From assembly GCF_900155475.1 (NCBI RefSeq), contig NZ_FXAM01000001.1:2343501-2407500 (forward strand): a stretch of DNA of 64,000 bases, in the 5' to 3' direction. This DNA comes from Methylomagnum ishizawai (GTDB lineage Bacteria; Pseudomonadota; Gammaproteobacteria; Methylococcales; Methylococcaceae). Below the pieces are notes generated by a model. It did no database searches, had not been told where the DNA came from, and saw nothing but the letters and a program-made list of their open reading frames with translations. Positions 41,649 through 51,053 of this stretch are shown here, one piece after another; positions within the stretch are counted from its first letter, which is position 1; each line of letters opens with the position of its first letter. A program made the position numbers and the translations under genes.

Positions 41649-42656
41649 TCAGCCCAGCCCGGCGATGCGGTCCACCAGGGCGGCGACCCCGGTGCGCAGG
41701 GGATCGACGCAGGGCAGGCCCAGCCGATTCTGGGTGTCTTCCAGCCATCGCCCGGCCTCGGTGGCGGAGAGTTGGGCGGTGTTGATGGAAACCCCGATGC
41801 AGCGGGCCTTGGGGTTGGTGAGGCGGGCGGCGGCTTCGTTGGCGGCGATGCATTCGGCCAAATCCGGCAGTGGATAACCCGGCACGCCGCGCAGATGCGG
41901 GCGGGTGGGTTCGTGGCATAGCACCAGCGCGTCCGGCTGCGCCCCGTGCAGCAGTCCCAGGCTGACTCCGGCGAACGAAGGATGGAACAGCGAGCCCTGG
42001 CCCTCGATCAAGTCCCAGTGGTCCGGCGCATTGGCGGGACACAGCGCCTCGACCGCGCCGGAGATGAAATCCGCCACCACCGCGTCCACGCAGACCCCGG
42101 CCCCCGCGATCAGGATGCCGGTCTGCCCGGTGGCGCGGAAATCGGCGTCGAAGCCGCGCCCGCGCATTTCCCGTTCCAGGGCCAGGGTGGTGTACATCTT
42201 GCCGGTGGAGCAATCGGTGCCCACGGTCAGTAGGCGTTGGCCGGGACGTTTCTGGCCGGTGCCGACCTCGAAGCTTCCGGCGGGGTGGCGCACATCGATC
42301 AAGCGGCGGCCCAGGCTGTCCGCCGTCGCCGCCAGTTCCGGGAGATCGGCGAGCCGCTGGTGCAGGCCGTTGGCGAGGTCCAGACCGGCTTGCAGGGCCG
42401 CCAGCAACTCGGGTATCCACGCCGCCGCCAGCTTGCCGCCCCGGTTGGCGACCCCGACGATCAGGGTTCGCGCTCCGAGCGCGGCCGCCGTGTCTATCGA
42501 AACTTCCGGCAATCCGGTGTCGGCTTGGCAGCCCGGCAGCCTGAACTGTCCCACGCAATCCTCGGGACGCCAACGCGCCACGCCATAGGCGGTTTTGGCG
42601 GCCAAGGGGTCGGGGGCGTCGCCCAGGAAGAGGAGATAGGGTTTGGCGATGAGCAT
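41649..42656 (-). CDS. dgcN: DUF1611-family protein, DgcN-like D-glutamate N-acetyltransferase
   Basis: A 335-residue protein. The N-terminal half has a Rossmann-like pattern (ARTLIVGVANRGGKL). The C-terminal half starts with a P-loop, LLTVGTDCSTGKMYTTLALE, followed by RATGQTGILIAGAGV and IEGQGSLFHPSFAGVSLGLL. This is the DUF1611 layout. Members called DgcN acetylate D-glutamate using acetyl-CoA as the first step of D-amino-acid catabolism, with DgcA next. The gene order here matches that pair. It is the first gene of the pair on the minus strand. Confidence 0.78.
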   Translation of the reverse strand: MLIAKPYLLFLGDAPDPLAAKTAYGVARWRPEDCVGQFRLPGCQADTGLPEVSIDTAAALGARTLIVGVANRGGKLAAAWIPELLAALQAGLDLANGLHQRLADLPELAATADSLGRRLIDVRHPAGSFEVGTGQKRPGQRLLTVGTDCSTGKMYTTLALEREMRGRGFDADFRATGQTGILIAGAGVCVDAVVADFISGAVEALCPANAPDHWDLIEGQGSLFHPSFAGVSLGLLHGAQPDALVLCHEPTRPHLRGVPGYPLPDLAECIAANEAAARLTNPKARCIGVSINTAQLSATEAGRWLEDTQNRLGLPCVDPLRTGVAALVDRIAGLG

Positions 42657-42839
42657 AAAGCGTCCTCATGTTGGGAACCTGAGAACGGGGATTATGGCCT
42701 GCCCTGGGATTTCCGGGGGGATCGCCAGGGCAATGCAACATTTCGCGTGGCTCCGGGTCCGGCCTTGACGGGGGGCCGGGCCGATGGCGGCCCGGCTGCC
42801 GTCTTGGGGGGAAGGCGGGGCTTCGCGATCTGGCCGGGT

Positions 42840-43622
42840 TTATTCCGGCAGGAAAATATGGTCGTTCGGGCTCAAGGATTGATCGAAACGATAGCCCAGC
42901 GCGTTCATGGCGGCCTCGCCGGAGGGGAATTCGTTCAGGGGTTTCCTGAGTTCGACCCAGATGATGGGGCGGCACCGCGCCAAGGTTTCCTTGGCCCCCA
43001 TGAGCGCCGCCACATGCCCCCCTTCCACGTCCATTTTCAGGAAATCCAGGCGTTCCAGGTTCATGGTGTCGAGGGAGGTCATCGCGTATTCCCCGTCGTC
43101 GCCGACCTGGAACGAGGAGGCGCCGGTATTGACCGCGTTGTATCGGCCGAGGTTGGTACGGCAGGGCCGTTCCCCGACGGCCGCGTTGGTGGCTATGACG
43201 TTGGTAATCTCGTTGAGGGCGATATTGCGTTGGAGTATGCGGAAGGTCTCGTGCAAGGGTTCGAAGGAATAGACCCGTTCGGCCCGGCAAACCTTGGAAA
43301 AATAGACCGTGTGGTTGCCGATATTGGTGCCGACATCGGCGATGATGGCCCCAGGCGGGATCATGGCCTGGGCTTTACGCAGCAGGTGGAATTCGTAGAA
43401 CGTATTCCGCATCAGGATGAAGTTCTGGATGAAATCGATATTCGCGAACGGGAGATACATTTTGAATATCTGGTCGGAATAGAGGAATTCATGGACCTTT
43501 TCCGGTCCCATGGCCAGATATTTCTGCTGTACGTTGAGAGTGGTGATTTGCTGCAATATCTGCTTCAGCAATTCTTCTTGGGATGGCAGGGCTTGCTTGG
43601 GTTCTCGGGTATCTTCGGACAT
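42840..43622 (-). CDS. FkbM-family SAM-dependent methyltransferase
   Basis: A 260-residue protein. A short N-terminal helix region (SQEELLKQILQQITTLNVQQ) precedes the methyltransferase core. GAIIADVGTNIGNHTVYFSK is the SAM-binding motif I. RVYSFEPLHETFRILQRNIA is motif II, and LDTMNLERLDFLKMDVEGG the catalytic-region motif; these are standard FkbM motifs. Such enzymes often methylate sugars or secondary metabolites. No glycan cluster is adjacent. GGCTCCC upstream of the ATG is not a clear ribosome site. Confidence 0.88.
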   Translation of the reverse strand: MSEDTREPKQALPSQEELLKQILQQITTLNVQQKYLAMGPEKVHEFLYSDQIFKMYLPFANIDFIQNFILMRNTFYEFHLLRKAQAMIPPGAIIADVGTNIGNHTVYFSKVCRAERVYSFEPLHETFRILQRNIALNEITNVIATNAAVGERPCRTNLGRYNAVNTGASSFQVGDDGEYAMTSLDTMNLERLDFLKMDVEGGHVAALMGAKETLARCRPIIWVELRKPLNEFPSGEAAMNALGYRFDQSLSPNDHIFLPE

Positions 43623-43933
43623 GCTGGGAGCCTTTTGGTTTGGAGCGTGGTCGAGGGTTTTGACAGGCCGCGATAGTGGATTATCGCGGGCTGGATGGGT
43701 ACCGACCCAACCCGGCGGGTTGCGATGGTGGGCTATGACGCGCTTTCATGGCAGGGCGTGCCCGCGGGGTAGGGGGATAATATTTTCATGAAGACCCGGG
43801 CCTATGCCCGGAATCCTCTGGATTGAGTATATCAGAAAGATCGGAAAGCACGGCCCGGAAGCCACCACGGCCTTTTTACGCGGGGCCGCATACCGGGATT
43901 GTCGTGGAATGCCGGAATCCGGGGCCGGGCATG
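43623..43933. other. Intergenic region between fkbM-like gene and DUF2333 gene
   Basis: A 311-base stretch between the start of the methyltransferase gene and the terminator of the DUF2333 gene. It contains a small hairpin (CCGGGC and GCCCGG at 43796-43811). It should hold the methyltransferase promoter. No gene or RNA was recognised. Confidence 0.4.
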
Positions 43934-43961
43934 AAAAAAGGCACCCCTTCCGGGGTGCCTT
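43934..43961 (-). terminator. Intrinsic terminator of the DUF2333 gene
   Basis: On the minus strand AAGGCACCCC and GGGGTGCC pair around a three-base loop and are followed by TTTTTT. It lies 22 bases after the DUF2333 stop codon. Confidence 0.85.
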
Positions 43962-43982
43962 CGCCGTGTGGGCCGGGTGCTA

Positions 43983-45023
43983 TCAACCTTGTTGCAGCAG
44001 GCTACGCAGGTCGATGGTGGCGGCGTTGGCGCGGGCGATGTAATTCGCCAGGGTCAGCGAATAATTGGCGAACAGGCCGAAACCGCTGCCGTTCAGGATG
44101 ACGGGGCTGAGATAGCTGGCTTGGCTGTTTTCCAGTTCGCGGATGATCTGCTGCAAGGAGACCAGGGCGGTCTTGTTGCTCAGGATATCGCGGAAGTCGA
44201 ATTCGATGGCCTTCAGCACATGCATGGCGACCCAGGAATAGCCGCGGGCCTCGAAGAACACGTCGTCGATCTTGAGCCAGGGGGTCTTGGTGAGTCCGGG
44301 GCGGCGTTCCTCGGTGGTGCCGGGGGCGTCGGCGGTGCTGGCGCTGAGGCGGTTGGAGTAGTCGCCCATACGTTTTTCCAGGATTTCCAGATATTGGCGC
44401 AGGTTGTCGGCGCGGGCGTAGAAATTGGCGTCGCGTTTCATCAGCCGTTCCCGGTAGCCTTCCAAGGCTTCCACGCCTTTTTCGTATTCCGACTCCGAGG
44501 ACGGCAATTGCCAGGATTTGTGGTCGAAATAGAAGAATGGTTCGCCCTTGGCGAGGTCGGGGTCTTCGCGCGATTGGGTTTGGGAACGGGAGATATTGTT
44601 ACGCAGGGCGGTGGTGGCGTCGCGCAGGGCGATCAGGGCGCCCAGTTCCCAATTGGGGATATTGTCCAGCATCACGCTGGGAGGAAACACGTCGTTGGTC
44701 AGGAAGCCGCCCGGCTTGTGCAATAGGGTGTCGGCGCTCTCGATCAAGGCGGTGGCATAGGTATAGCCCAGGGGCAGTTCCTTGGGATTCTTGATATTGG
44801 CCGATTCGGCCGCGACCTCGACCACGTCGAACCGGGCCGGTTCGCGGCTCCAATACCAGGAGATGGCCAGCATGGCGAGACCCACCACGCCGAAAAAGAT
44901 GCCAACCTTCCAGGCCGTGCCCCGCTCGCGGAAGCTCTTGGTGCCGAAGATACCCTTGGTGCCGGGGGTGGCGGAAGGGGTGGGGGAAGGCTGGTGATCG
45001 ACATGCTCTGCTGGCGCTGACAT
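43983..45023 (-). CDS. DUF2333-family membrane-anchored protein
   Basis: A 346-residue protein with a single N-terminal transmembrane segment (AWKVGIFFGVVGLAMLAISW) and a large domain beyond it. Conserved-looking segments include KPGGFLTNDVFPPSVMLDNI, PNWELGALIALRDATTALRN and YSWVAMHVLKAIEFDFRDIL. This matches the gammaproteobacterial DUF2333 family of unknown function. The segment order and length agree with the family. It is followed by a strong terminator and preceded by xerC, with 63 bases between the genes. Confidence 0.82.
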   Translation of the reverse strand: MSAPAEHVDHQPSPTPSATPGTKGIFGTKSFRERGTAWKVGIFFGVVGLAMLAISWYWSREPARFDVVEVAAESANIKNPKELPLGYTYATALIESADTLLHKPGGFLTNDVFPPSVMLDNIPNWELGALIALRDATTALRNNISRSQTQSREDPDLAKGEPFFYFDHKSWQLPSSESEYEKGVEALEGYRERLMKRDANFYARADNLRQYLEILEKRMGDYSNRLSASTADAPGTTEERRPGLTKTPWLKIDDVFFEARGYSWVAMHVLKAIEFDFRDILSNKTALVSLQQIIRELENSQASYLSPVILNGSGFGLFANYSLTLANYIARANAATIDLRSLLQQG

Positions 45024-45086
45024 GGTGGCGTCCTGGTTGCGGTTTCCCGAAGGCGGCGATTATAGCTTAAAAGCAGGCGGGGTCCG

Positions 45087-46013
45087 TTAGCCCTGGCCGT
45101 CCTTGGCACGGTTTTTCTTGCGGGCGCGGGGGTGGGCGTTGTCGTAGACCTTGGCCAAATGCTGGAAATCGAGGTGGGTATAGACCTGGGTGGTGGCGAG
45201 ATTGGCGTGGCCGAGCAATTCCTGCACCGCCCGCAAATCGCCGCTGGCTTCCAATAGATGGCTGGCGAAGGAATGGCGCAGGCGGTGCGGATGCAGGTGT
45301 TCGGGAAACCCTTGCCGGAGCTGCCATCGGTCCAGGCGGACCTGGATCGTGCGCACCGAGATGCGCCGCCCCAACCGGCTGACGAACAAGGCGGTCGCTT
45401 TGGCATCGGCATAGGCGGGGCGGAGGTCCAGCCAGCGTTCCAGGGCGGCGAGGGCCGGACCGCCCACCGGCACCATCCGCGATTTGTCGCCCTTGCCATG
45501 CCGGATCAGCACTTGGCCCGCGTGCCGGTCTACATCGTACAAGTCCAGCCCGGTCAATTCGGACAGGCGCAGGCCGGAGGAATAGAACAATTCCCAGATC
45601 GCCAGATCGCGGATATCCAGCGCGTCCTCGGCGGGCGCGTCTAGGAGTCCGGCGAGTTGGTCCACGTCCAAGGGCTTGGGGAGCGTCTTGGGGGTTTTGG
45701 GGGCGCGGACGCCCTGGGCCGGGTTGCGTTGGGCTTCGCCGCGTTTGACCAGAAAGGCGAAGAAGCCCCGGATCGCCGACAGTTCCCGTTGCAGGCTGCG
45801 GCTGGCGATCTTATCGCGGTGGCGCAGTGCGATATGCTCGCGGAGCTGGGCGGGTTCCAACCGGGTCCAGTCGGCGATGTCCTTGCCCGCGCAGAATTCC
45901 CGGAGGCGCGCGAGGTCGTGGGCATAGCCCTCGACCGTGTGCGGCGAGGCGCGGCGCTGGCACCTCAGGTTATCGAGGAAGGCCGCGACTTGCCGATCCG
46001 CCAGGGCGTCCAT
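45087..46013 (-). CDS. xerC: Tyrosine recombinase XerC
   Basis: A 308-residue recombinase that resolves chromosome dimers at dif together with XerD. The N-terminal SAM-like domain has RASPHTVEGYAHDLARLREF. The catalytic residues are visible in YSSGLRLSELTGLDL (Arg), HGKGDKSRMVPV (Lys), HPHRLRHSFASHLLE (His and Arg), LGHANLATTQVYTHLD (His and Tyr). Length is typical. It lies seven bases after the DUF484 gene in the conserved lysA-dapF-DUF484-xerC order. The tail is basic (RARKKNRAKD). Confidence 0.96.
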   Translation of the reverse strand: MDALADRQVAAFLDNLRCQRRASPHTVEGYAHDLARLREFCAGKDIADWTRLEPAQLREHIALRHRDKIASRSLQRELSAIRGFFAFLVKRGEAQRNPAQGVRAPKTPKTLPKPLDVDQLAGLLDAPAEDALDIRDLAIWELFYSSGLRLSELTGLDLYDVDRHAGQVLIRHGKGDKSRMVPVGGPALAALERWLDLRPAYADAKATALFVSRLGRRISVRTIQVRLDRWQLRQGFPEHLHPHRLRHSFASHLLEASGDLRAVQELLGHANLATTQVYTHLDFQHLAKVYDNAHPRARKKNRAKDGQG

Positions 46014-46020
46014 GGGGAGG

Positions 46021-46710
46021 TCAGTCCGGGATCAAAGCGGCCAGCCGGGCCGAGACGATCTCGCCCATCTGGGCCAGGAAGAACGAACCCAGGCCGGGTT
46101 GGTAGCGCTTGGGATTGCGGCTGCCGATGGCCAGCACGCCCTTGAAACCGGCGTGGCGCAAGGGTACGAAGGCGCAGGAGGCCGCTTCCCCGCCATGGGC
46201 GCCGAACAACGATCCACCCTCGTGCGGCGCGAGGCTGAGGCAATGGGGGTCGCCATCCGCTAGCGCGAGGCCCCATAGGGGCGTGTCGCCGGAGAGCGCG
46301 AGATTGGCGATGGGGCTGTCGAACATCGGCTCGGCGATGCGCACCGCCACGAAATCGGCCTGGAAATATTCGTGCAAACCCCATTTCAGCCCGGCCAGGG
46401 CGTCTTCCAGGCTGCGGGCGTCGATCAGGGTCAGGGTCAAATGGTGGAGGCGTTCGCGCAAAGCCTCGTTGTCGCGGGCGACCTGGAGGATTTCGGCCAT
46501 TTGCTGCTGCAAGCGCTGGTCGCGTTCCCGCAGGATTTGGATATGCCGGGTGATTAAGGACACGGCGTCCCCGCAAGGATGGGGGATGGTCAGGGTTTCC
46601 AACAAGGCCAGATGGTGCTTGAAGAACTCGGGATGCTTTTGGAGATAGGCTTCCACCTCGCGGGCGGTGGTCCGGGTTCTTTCCTTGCGCTTGGCGGTTT
46701 CGGCGCTCAT
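46021..46710 (-). CDS. DUF484-family GAF-like protein
   Basis: A 229-residue protein. The N-terminal part has the conserved [20 protein letters not shown] and [20 protein letters not shown], then a coiled-coil region ([20 protein letters not shown]) and a GAF-like domain ending [16 protein letters not shown]. This is the DUF484 arrangement. The family is almost always located between dapF and xerC, as here. It overlaps dapF by four bases (ATGA). The function is unknown. Confidence 0.92.
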   Translation of the reverse strand: MSAETAKRKERTRTTAREVEAYLQKHPEFFKHHLALLETLTIPHPCGDAVSLITRHIQILRERDQRLQQQMAEILQVARDNEALRERLHHLTLTLIDARSLEDALAGLKWGLHEYFQADFVAVRIAEPMFDSPIANLALSGDTPLWGLALADGDPHCLSLAPHEGGSLFGAHGGEAASCAFVPLRHAGFKGVLAIGSRNPKRYQPGLGSFFLAQMGEIVSARLAALIPD

Positions 46711-47531
46711 GCGGGGATTTCCCCCTCGAACACGCTGACCGCCGGGCCGCTCATCAGCACCGGAGAACCCCGGCCCGCCCAGGCGATATCCAACCTCCCG
46801 CCGGGAAGATCGACCCGCACCGGGCTGTCCAGCCAACCGCGTTCCACGCCGACCACCACGGCGCCGCAGGCACCGCTGCCGCAGGCCAGGGTTTCGCCGG
46901 AGCCGCGCTCGAACACCCGCAGGCGGATATGGTTCCGGTCCACGATTTCCATGAAGCCGATATTGGCCCGTTCCGGGAACAGGGGATGGCTTTCCAGGCG
47001 CGGACCCAAGGCCGCGACCGGGGCGCTGTCCACATTTTCCACCCGCAATACGGCATGGGGATTGCCCATCGACACCGCGCCGAACTCCCAGGCCGCGCCG
47101 TCGATCTCGACCGGGTAAGCCAAAGCTTCGGCTTCCGCTAGCAACGGGATTTGGGCCGGGGCGTGGCGCGGCACGCCCATGTCCACCGTGACCGAGCCAT
47201 CCGGGCGCGGGCGCAGGATCAAGCGGCCCGCCTGGGTATCGACCCGGATTTCGTCCTGGTCGCACAGGCCATGATCCCGCACGAAGCGGGCGAAGCACCG
47301 CGCCCCGTTGCCGCATTGGGCAACTTCGCCGCCATCGGCGTTGAAGATGCGGTAGCGGAAATCGGCGTCGGAATCCTGGGCCGGTTCGACGATGAGGATT
47401 TGGTCGCAGCCGATACCGAAATGGCGGTCGGCTAGGAAGCGTATCCGTGCGGGCGAGAGGTCCACGGCTTGGCGCACGGCGTCGATCACCACGAAGTCGT
47501 TGCCCAAACCCTGCATTTTGGTGAATTTCAT
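46707..47531 (-). CDS. dapF: Diaminopimelate epimerase
   Basis: A 274-residue enzyme that converts LL- to meso-diaminopimelate for peptidoglycan and lysine. It begins [19 protein letters not shown]. The two catalytic cysteines lie in [15 protein letters not shown] and [14 protein letters not shown], both preceded by the proper family context. Length equals that of the E. coli enzyme. The frame is open upstream, but this start is the family start. It lies 10 bases after lysA, whose product consumes its product. Confidence 0.97.
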   Translation of the reverse strand: MKFTKMQGLGNDFVVIDAVRQAVDLSPARIRFLADRHFGIGCDQILIVEPAQDSDADFRYRIFNADGGEVAQCGNGARCFARFVRDHGLCDQDEIRVDTQAGRLILRPRPDGSVTVDMGVPRHAPAQIPLLAEAEALAYPVEIDGAAWEFGAVSMGNPHAVLRVENVDSAPVAALGPRLESHPLFPERANIGFMEIVDRNHIRLRVFERGSGETLACGSGACGAVVVGVERGWLDSPVRVDLPGGRLDIAWAGRGSPVLMSGPAVSVFEGEIPA

Positions 47532-47541
47532 AGGGTTCGCT

Positions 47542-48789
47542 TCAGCCGGGCAGGATTTCATCGCGGAACAAATCGGCCAAGGTTTCCCGCTGGCGGACCA
47601 GGAGGATTTGTTCGCCATCGACCAGCACTTCGGGCGGGCGGGGCCGCGAGTTGTAATTGGAACCCATGCTGGAGCCATACGCCCCCGCCGAGCGCACCGC
47701 CAGCAAATCGCCTTCCCGGATCGCCAGTTCGCGCTCCTTGCCCAGGAAATCGCCGGTTTCGCAGACCGGGCCCACGATGTCGTAGACCTGGGCCGGGACC
47801 GTATCCGATGGTTTTACCGGCAGGATGGTTTGATAGGCGTCGTAGAGGGCCGGGCGGATCAAATCGTTCATGGCCGCATCGACGATGGCGAAGTTTTTCA
47901 GGCGGTTGGACTTGAGATATTCCACCTTGGTCAGCAACACGCCGGCATTGCCGACGATGGCGCGGCCCGGTTCCATCAGGATTTCATAATCGGTCCCGGC
48001 CAGCAGTTCGGACAGGGCGGAAGCGTAGTCGGAAGGTTCCGGGGGGAACTCGTCGCTATAACGGATGCCCAGGCCACCGCCCATATCCAGGTGATGGATG
48101 GCGATGCCATCCTCGCGCAAGTGTTCGGCCAGCTTGAGTACCCGCGCCAAGGCGTCGATGAAGGGTTCGACCTCGGTCAATTGCGAGCCGATATGGCAAT
48201 CAATGCCGACCACCGCGAGATTCGGCAGGCCGGCGGCGTGGCGGTAGCAGTCGCGGGCCGCGTCGATATCGATGCCGAATTTGTTTTCCTTGAGTCCGGT
48301 GGAGATATAGGGATGGGTTTTGGCGTCCACGTCCGGGTTGACGCGCAGGGAAACCGGGGCTTTCACGCCCAGTTCCCCGGCGATGCGGTCGAGGCGGTCG
48401 AGTTCGCCCGGTACTTCGACATTGAAGCAGCGGATGCCCACTTGCAGCGCCCGGCGCAATTCGTCCTCGCGCTTACCCACGCCGGAAAACACCACCTTGG
48501 CCGGGTCGCCGCCCGCCGCCAACACCCGTTCCAATTCGCCGACCGAGACGATATCGAAGCCGGAACCCAGCTTCGCCAGCACGTTCAGCACGGCGAGGTT
48601 GGAATTGGCCTTGACCGCGTAGCACACCAGGTGCGGACGTTCGCCGAAAGCCCGGTCGAAGGCCCACCAGTGGCGTTCCAAGGTGGCGCGGGAGTAGATG
48701 TAACAGGGGGTGCCGAAACGCTCGGCGATGGCGCGGAGCGGCACGGATTCGGCGTGGAGTTCGCCGTCGCGGTATTCGAAATGGTCCAT
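47542..48789 (-). CDS. lysA: Diaminopimelate decarboxylase
   Basis: A 415-residue PLP enzyme that makes L-lysine. It begins [20 protein letters not shown]. The PLP-binding lysine lies in [20 protein letters not shown]; other motifs are [41 protein letters not shown] and [18 protein letters not shown]. Length and motifs are typical. Its start codon shares a base with the stop of the upstream lptM-like gene (TGATG), which indicates one transcript lptM-lysA-dapF-DUF484-xerC. Confidence 0.97.
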   Translation of the reverse strand: MDHFEYRDGELHAESVPLRAIAERFGTPCYIYSRATLERHWWAFDRAFGERPHLVCYAVKANSNLAVLNVLAKLGSGFDIVSVGELERVLAAGGDPAKVVFSGVGKREDELRRALQVGIRCFNVEVPGELDRLDRIAGELGVKAPVSLRVNPDVDAKTHPYISTGLKENKFGIDIDAARDCYRHAAGLPNLAVVGIDCHIGSQLTEVEPFIDALARVLKLAEHLREDGIAIHHLDMGGGLGIRYSDEFPPEPSDYASALSELLAGTDYEILMEPGRAIVGNAGVLLTKVEYLKSNRLKNFAIVDAAMNDLIRPALYDAYQTILPVKPSDTVPAQVYDIVGPVCETGDFLGKERELAIREGDLLAVRSAGAYGSSMGSNYNSRPRPPEVLVDGEQILLVRQRETLADLFRDEILPG

Positions 48790-49019
48790 CAGAATGGTTC
48801 TTGTTGCGGGAAGGATTGTTCTACTTGATCCGATTGATCCGGTTTGGGGGTCGTGGCCGGAGCGGGGTTGGGTGTGGTTTTCTTTTTGGTGGCGGCCACG
48901 GGCTGGCGCGGCGGCGGACGCTCCAGATAGAGCGGCCCTTTTTGTCCGCAGCCTTGGGCCAGCAGGGCCGAGAGGCCGAGGGCGGCGGTGAAGGCGGCGC
49001 GGCTTTGGGGTGTGGTCAT
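48789..49019 (-). CDS. lptM: LptM-like small lipoprotein (YifL family)
   Basis: A 76-residue lipoprotein. The signal ends LLAQGC and the mature protein begins CGQKGPLYLER, the signature of the LptM/YifL family. In E. coli LptM helps assembly of the LptD/E lipopolysaccharide translocon. The rest is Pro/Lys/Gln-rich and probably disordered. The position directly before lysA-dapF is conserved in many gammaproteobacteria. It shares a base with the lysA start. Confidence 0.88.
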   Translation of the reverse strand: MTTPQSRAAFTAALGLSALLAQGCGQKGPLYLERPPPRQPVAATKKKTTPNPAPATTPKPDQSDQVEQSFPQQEPF

Positions 49020-49140
49020 GGAGGTTCGGGCGTAACGGTCCGGTACAAGGAAGGCGGGCATTTTAAAGCAAAAGCGGGCGGGTTGGGGGAGGTGGGATTG
49101 GGGCGATAGTGGGCGTGGATGCCTGCCCGCCGGGCTATGG

Positions 49141-49986
49141 CTACAGCGTGGAGCGCTGCTTGAGGGTTTGCGCGACTTCCGGGCGGGAGAGTTCATAAGT
49201 CCAGATGTCGAACTTTTCCAGAACGTGTTTACCAAAGCTCGTGGTCAGGGCGACATCGGCGGCATCCCGACCGCGGGCCATCAAAACGCGCCCTACGCGG
49301 GGGATATTGTTGCGGGAATCGAAAGTATGCCATTCCCCTTCCAGAAACACCTCGAACCAGGCGCTGAAATCCATGGGAGGTATCACCGGCACCTGAATAT
49401 CGCCCAGATATCCCGTGGCATAACGCGCGGGAATGCCCATGCACCGGCAAAGCGTGATGGCGAGATGGGTATAATCCCGACATACCCCCCTCTGGTCTCG
49501 GAAGGTATCGTAGGCGGTACGGTCGCAGCGGGCGGCTTCATGGGCGAAAGTGACGTGGTGATGTACCCAGTCGCAAATGGCCTGCACCCGCCCCCATCCC
49601 GTCGGCCCGTGCCCGAAAAGTTCCCAGGCGACATCCGACAATTTCTCGATCTCGCAATAACGGCTGCCCAACAGATAAAGCAGGGTATCGCTCGGGAGTT
49701 CGTGGATGGTATGTTGGCGGGCGTCCGGTTTCAGGATATCCGGTAAACCGCCATCCACCACGATGGTATCGTTCTTGAGGTGCAAGCGCCCGCCGGGACA
49801 GAAGGCCCGTGCGCACCGATTGCCATAGATGTCTGTGAATTCCTCGATGGTGATGGCGGGATCACTGCTCAAGCGCTCGGGCATCATTAACAATGACGCC
49901 CGCTCGGGATGCGTGTAGAGCATCAGGATCATTTCCGTGGGCTGGGGGAACGAATAGGCGATATCGAAACCGATTCTAATAAACAT
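49141..49986 (-). CDS. Transglutaminase-like protein with an atypical His position
   Basis: A 281-residue protein. The N-terminal beta-rich region precedes a transglutaminase core: DQRGVCRDYTHLAITLCRCM (Cys169 nucleophile), then MDFSAWFEVFLEGEWHTFDS. In the standard triad the second element reads HAW; here the residue is Ser208 in SAW, while the aspartate (Asp223) is kept. RGRDAADVAL follows. I recall the same SAW form in a bacterial subfamily, so it may be a natural variant and not a defect. Activity could be protease-like or lost. It is encoded alone on the minus strand. Confidence 0.75.
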   Translation of the reverse strand: MFIRIGFDIAYSFPQPTEMILMLYTHPERASLLMMPERLSSDPAITIEEFTDIYGNRCARAFCPGGRLHLKNDTIVVDGGLPDILKPDARQHTIHELPSDTLLYLLGSRYCEIEKLSDVAWELFGHGPTGWGRVQAICDWVHHHVTFAHEAARCDRTAYDTFRDQRGVCRDYTHLAITLCRCMGIPARYATGYLGDIQVPVIPPMDFSAWFEVFLEGEWHTFDSRNNIPRVGRVLMARGRDAADVALTTSFGKHVLEKFDIWTYELSRPEVAQTLKQRSTL

Positions 49987-50231
49987 GGAATGCTCGGGGG
50001 GTCGAAGGATTGGCCCGATGATCGGGCCGGGCTTTGAAAAGGTGGTTTGACTCTGGTATGGCCCATCGCGGCGCTATGGCCGCTACGCTTGCCGCGTTGC
50101 CATAAACAGCAGGAAATCGGGGTTTTTTCCTCCCTAGGGCATGGGGACATGCCCATTCTACTGGGCTGGAGCGGAAGTGGTTTGTTTTTTATGGGGGTGG
50201 CCATGGGTTGGCGCGGCGGGGGACGCAGCCC

Positions 50232-50954
50232 TCAAGGCCGGGCCGCTTTGGCCCGCGCTTGCCAATGCGCTCGGGCCCGCGCCTGGCAATCGGCGTTTTC
50301 CAGGTCGGCACAGCCCACCTCGGCCAGGAAACCGGCCATCCCGTCCTTCGGGATGAACCAACGTGGATCGTGACCGCTGCTCAACAGCGTGCCGTCGAGA
50401 TGGTCGAGTTCTTGTTGGAACACCACGGCCTCGGTGCCGGAGAGGGTTTCGCGGCGTTCCGCGCCGTCCGGGGTTTGATAGCGGATCGTGAGATGGGCCG
50501 GTCTTTCGGTATAGCGATAACCCCAGGGCACCGACAGGCAACGCTCCCAAGAGCCAAGACGCTGCGTCGAGGCGGCGACGCGCTGGGGATTGAGGAAGGC
50601 TTGGAATTCCCCGCCGGCCTCGCGCCGCAATAATGCGACCCGCACCGGAACGCCGATCTGGACCGCCGCCAAGCCCAGGCCGTGCATGGCTCGGACCGTG
50701 CCGCGCATATCGGCGAGCAAGGCGGACAATGCCGGATTGTCCGGCGCGATGGGTCGGCTGGGTTGTTCCAGGCGGATGCGCTGCTCCGGGATATCCACGC
50801 TGAGGGTCGTGGCTATGGCGGATCGGGCACGCTGCCGCAGATGTTCGATTTCGGCGGGTGTCAGGCCGCCGTCGGCATGGCAGGCCGCCGCCACGAGCGG
50901 AAGGACGAGCGCCAAGCAAAGGGATGGTGTGCAGGACCTTGGGCTTGTTGTCAT
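50232..50954 (-). CDS. Exported peptide-deformylase-like lipoprotein lacking one metal ligand
   Basis: A 240-residue protein. The N-terminus is a lipoprotein signal (LVLPLVAAAC, Cys25). The remainder has all three deformylase motif positions: GLGLAAVQIG (93-101), WERCLSVP with the cysteine ligand (Cys139), and FQQELDHLDG (Gln181 to His185). Normal deformylase has HExxH; here the first His is Gln. Deformylases act on nascent chains in the cytosol, so a lipid-anchored, ligand-poor version cannot do that job in the usual way. It may bind formyl-peptides or serve a structural role. It stands alone, about 245 bases from the next gene on its left. Confidence 0.8.
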   Translation of the reverse strand: MTTSPRSCTPSLCLALVLPLVAAACHADGGLTPAEIEHLRQRARSAIATTLSVDIPEQRIRLEQPSRPIAPDNPALSALLADMRGTVRAMHGLGLAAVQIGVPVRVALLRREAGGEFQAFLNPQRVAASTQRLGSWERCLSVPWGYRYTERPAHLTIRYQTPDGAERRETLSGTEAVVFQQELDHLDGTLLSSGHDPRWFIPKDGMAGFLAEVGCADLENADCQARARAHWQARAKAARP

Positions 50955-51053
50955 GGGCAGCCTTCAGCTGGGGTTCAGCCAGGAAAAGTATAAATAGATA
51001 CGCGGGGTTGCCGCCCCCACATGTTTCCACTACGCATAGCGAGAGCGGTCCTC

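Noticed and set aside
41572-43290. Arg/Pro-rich open frame spanning dgcN, dgcA and the methyltransferase gene
   Set aside because: It runs through three well-supported genes in another frame and has only compositionally biased sequence.
50232-50954. Housekeeping peptide deformylase
   Set aside because: The lipoprotein signal and the Gln in the HExxH position make a normal def gene unlikely.
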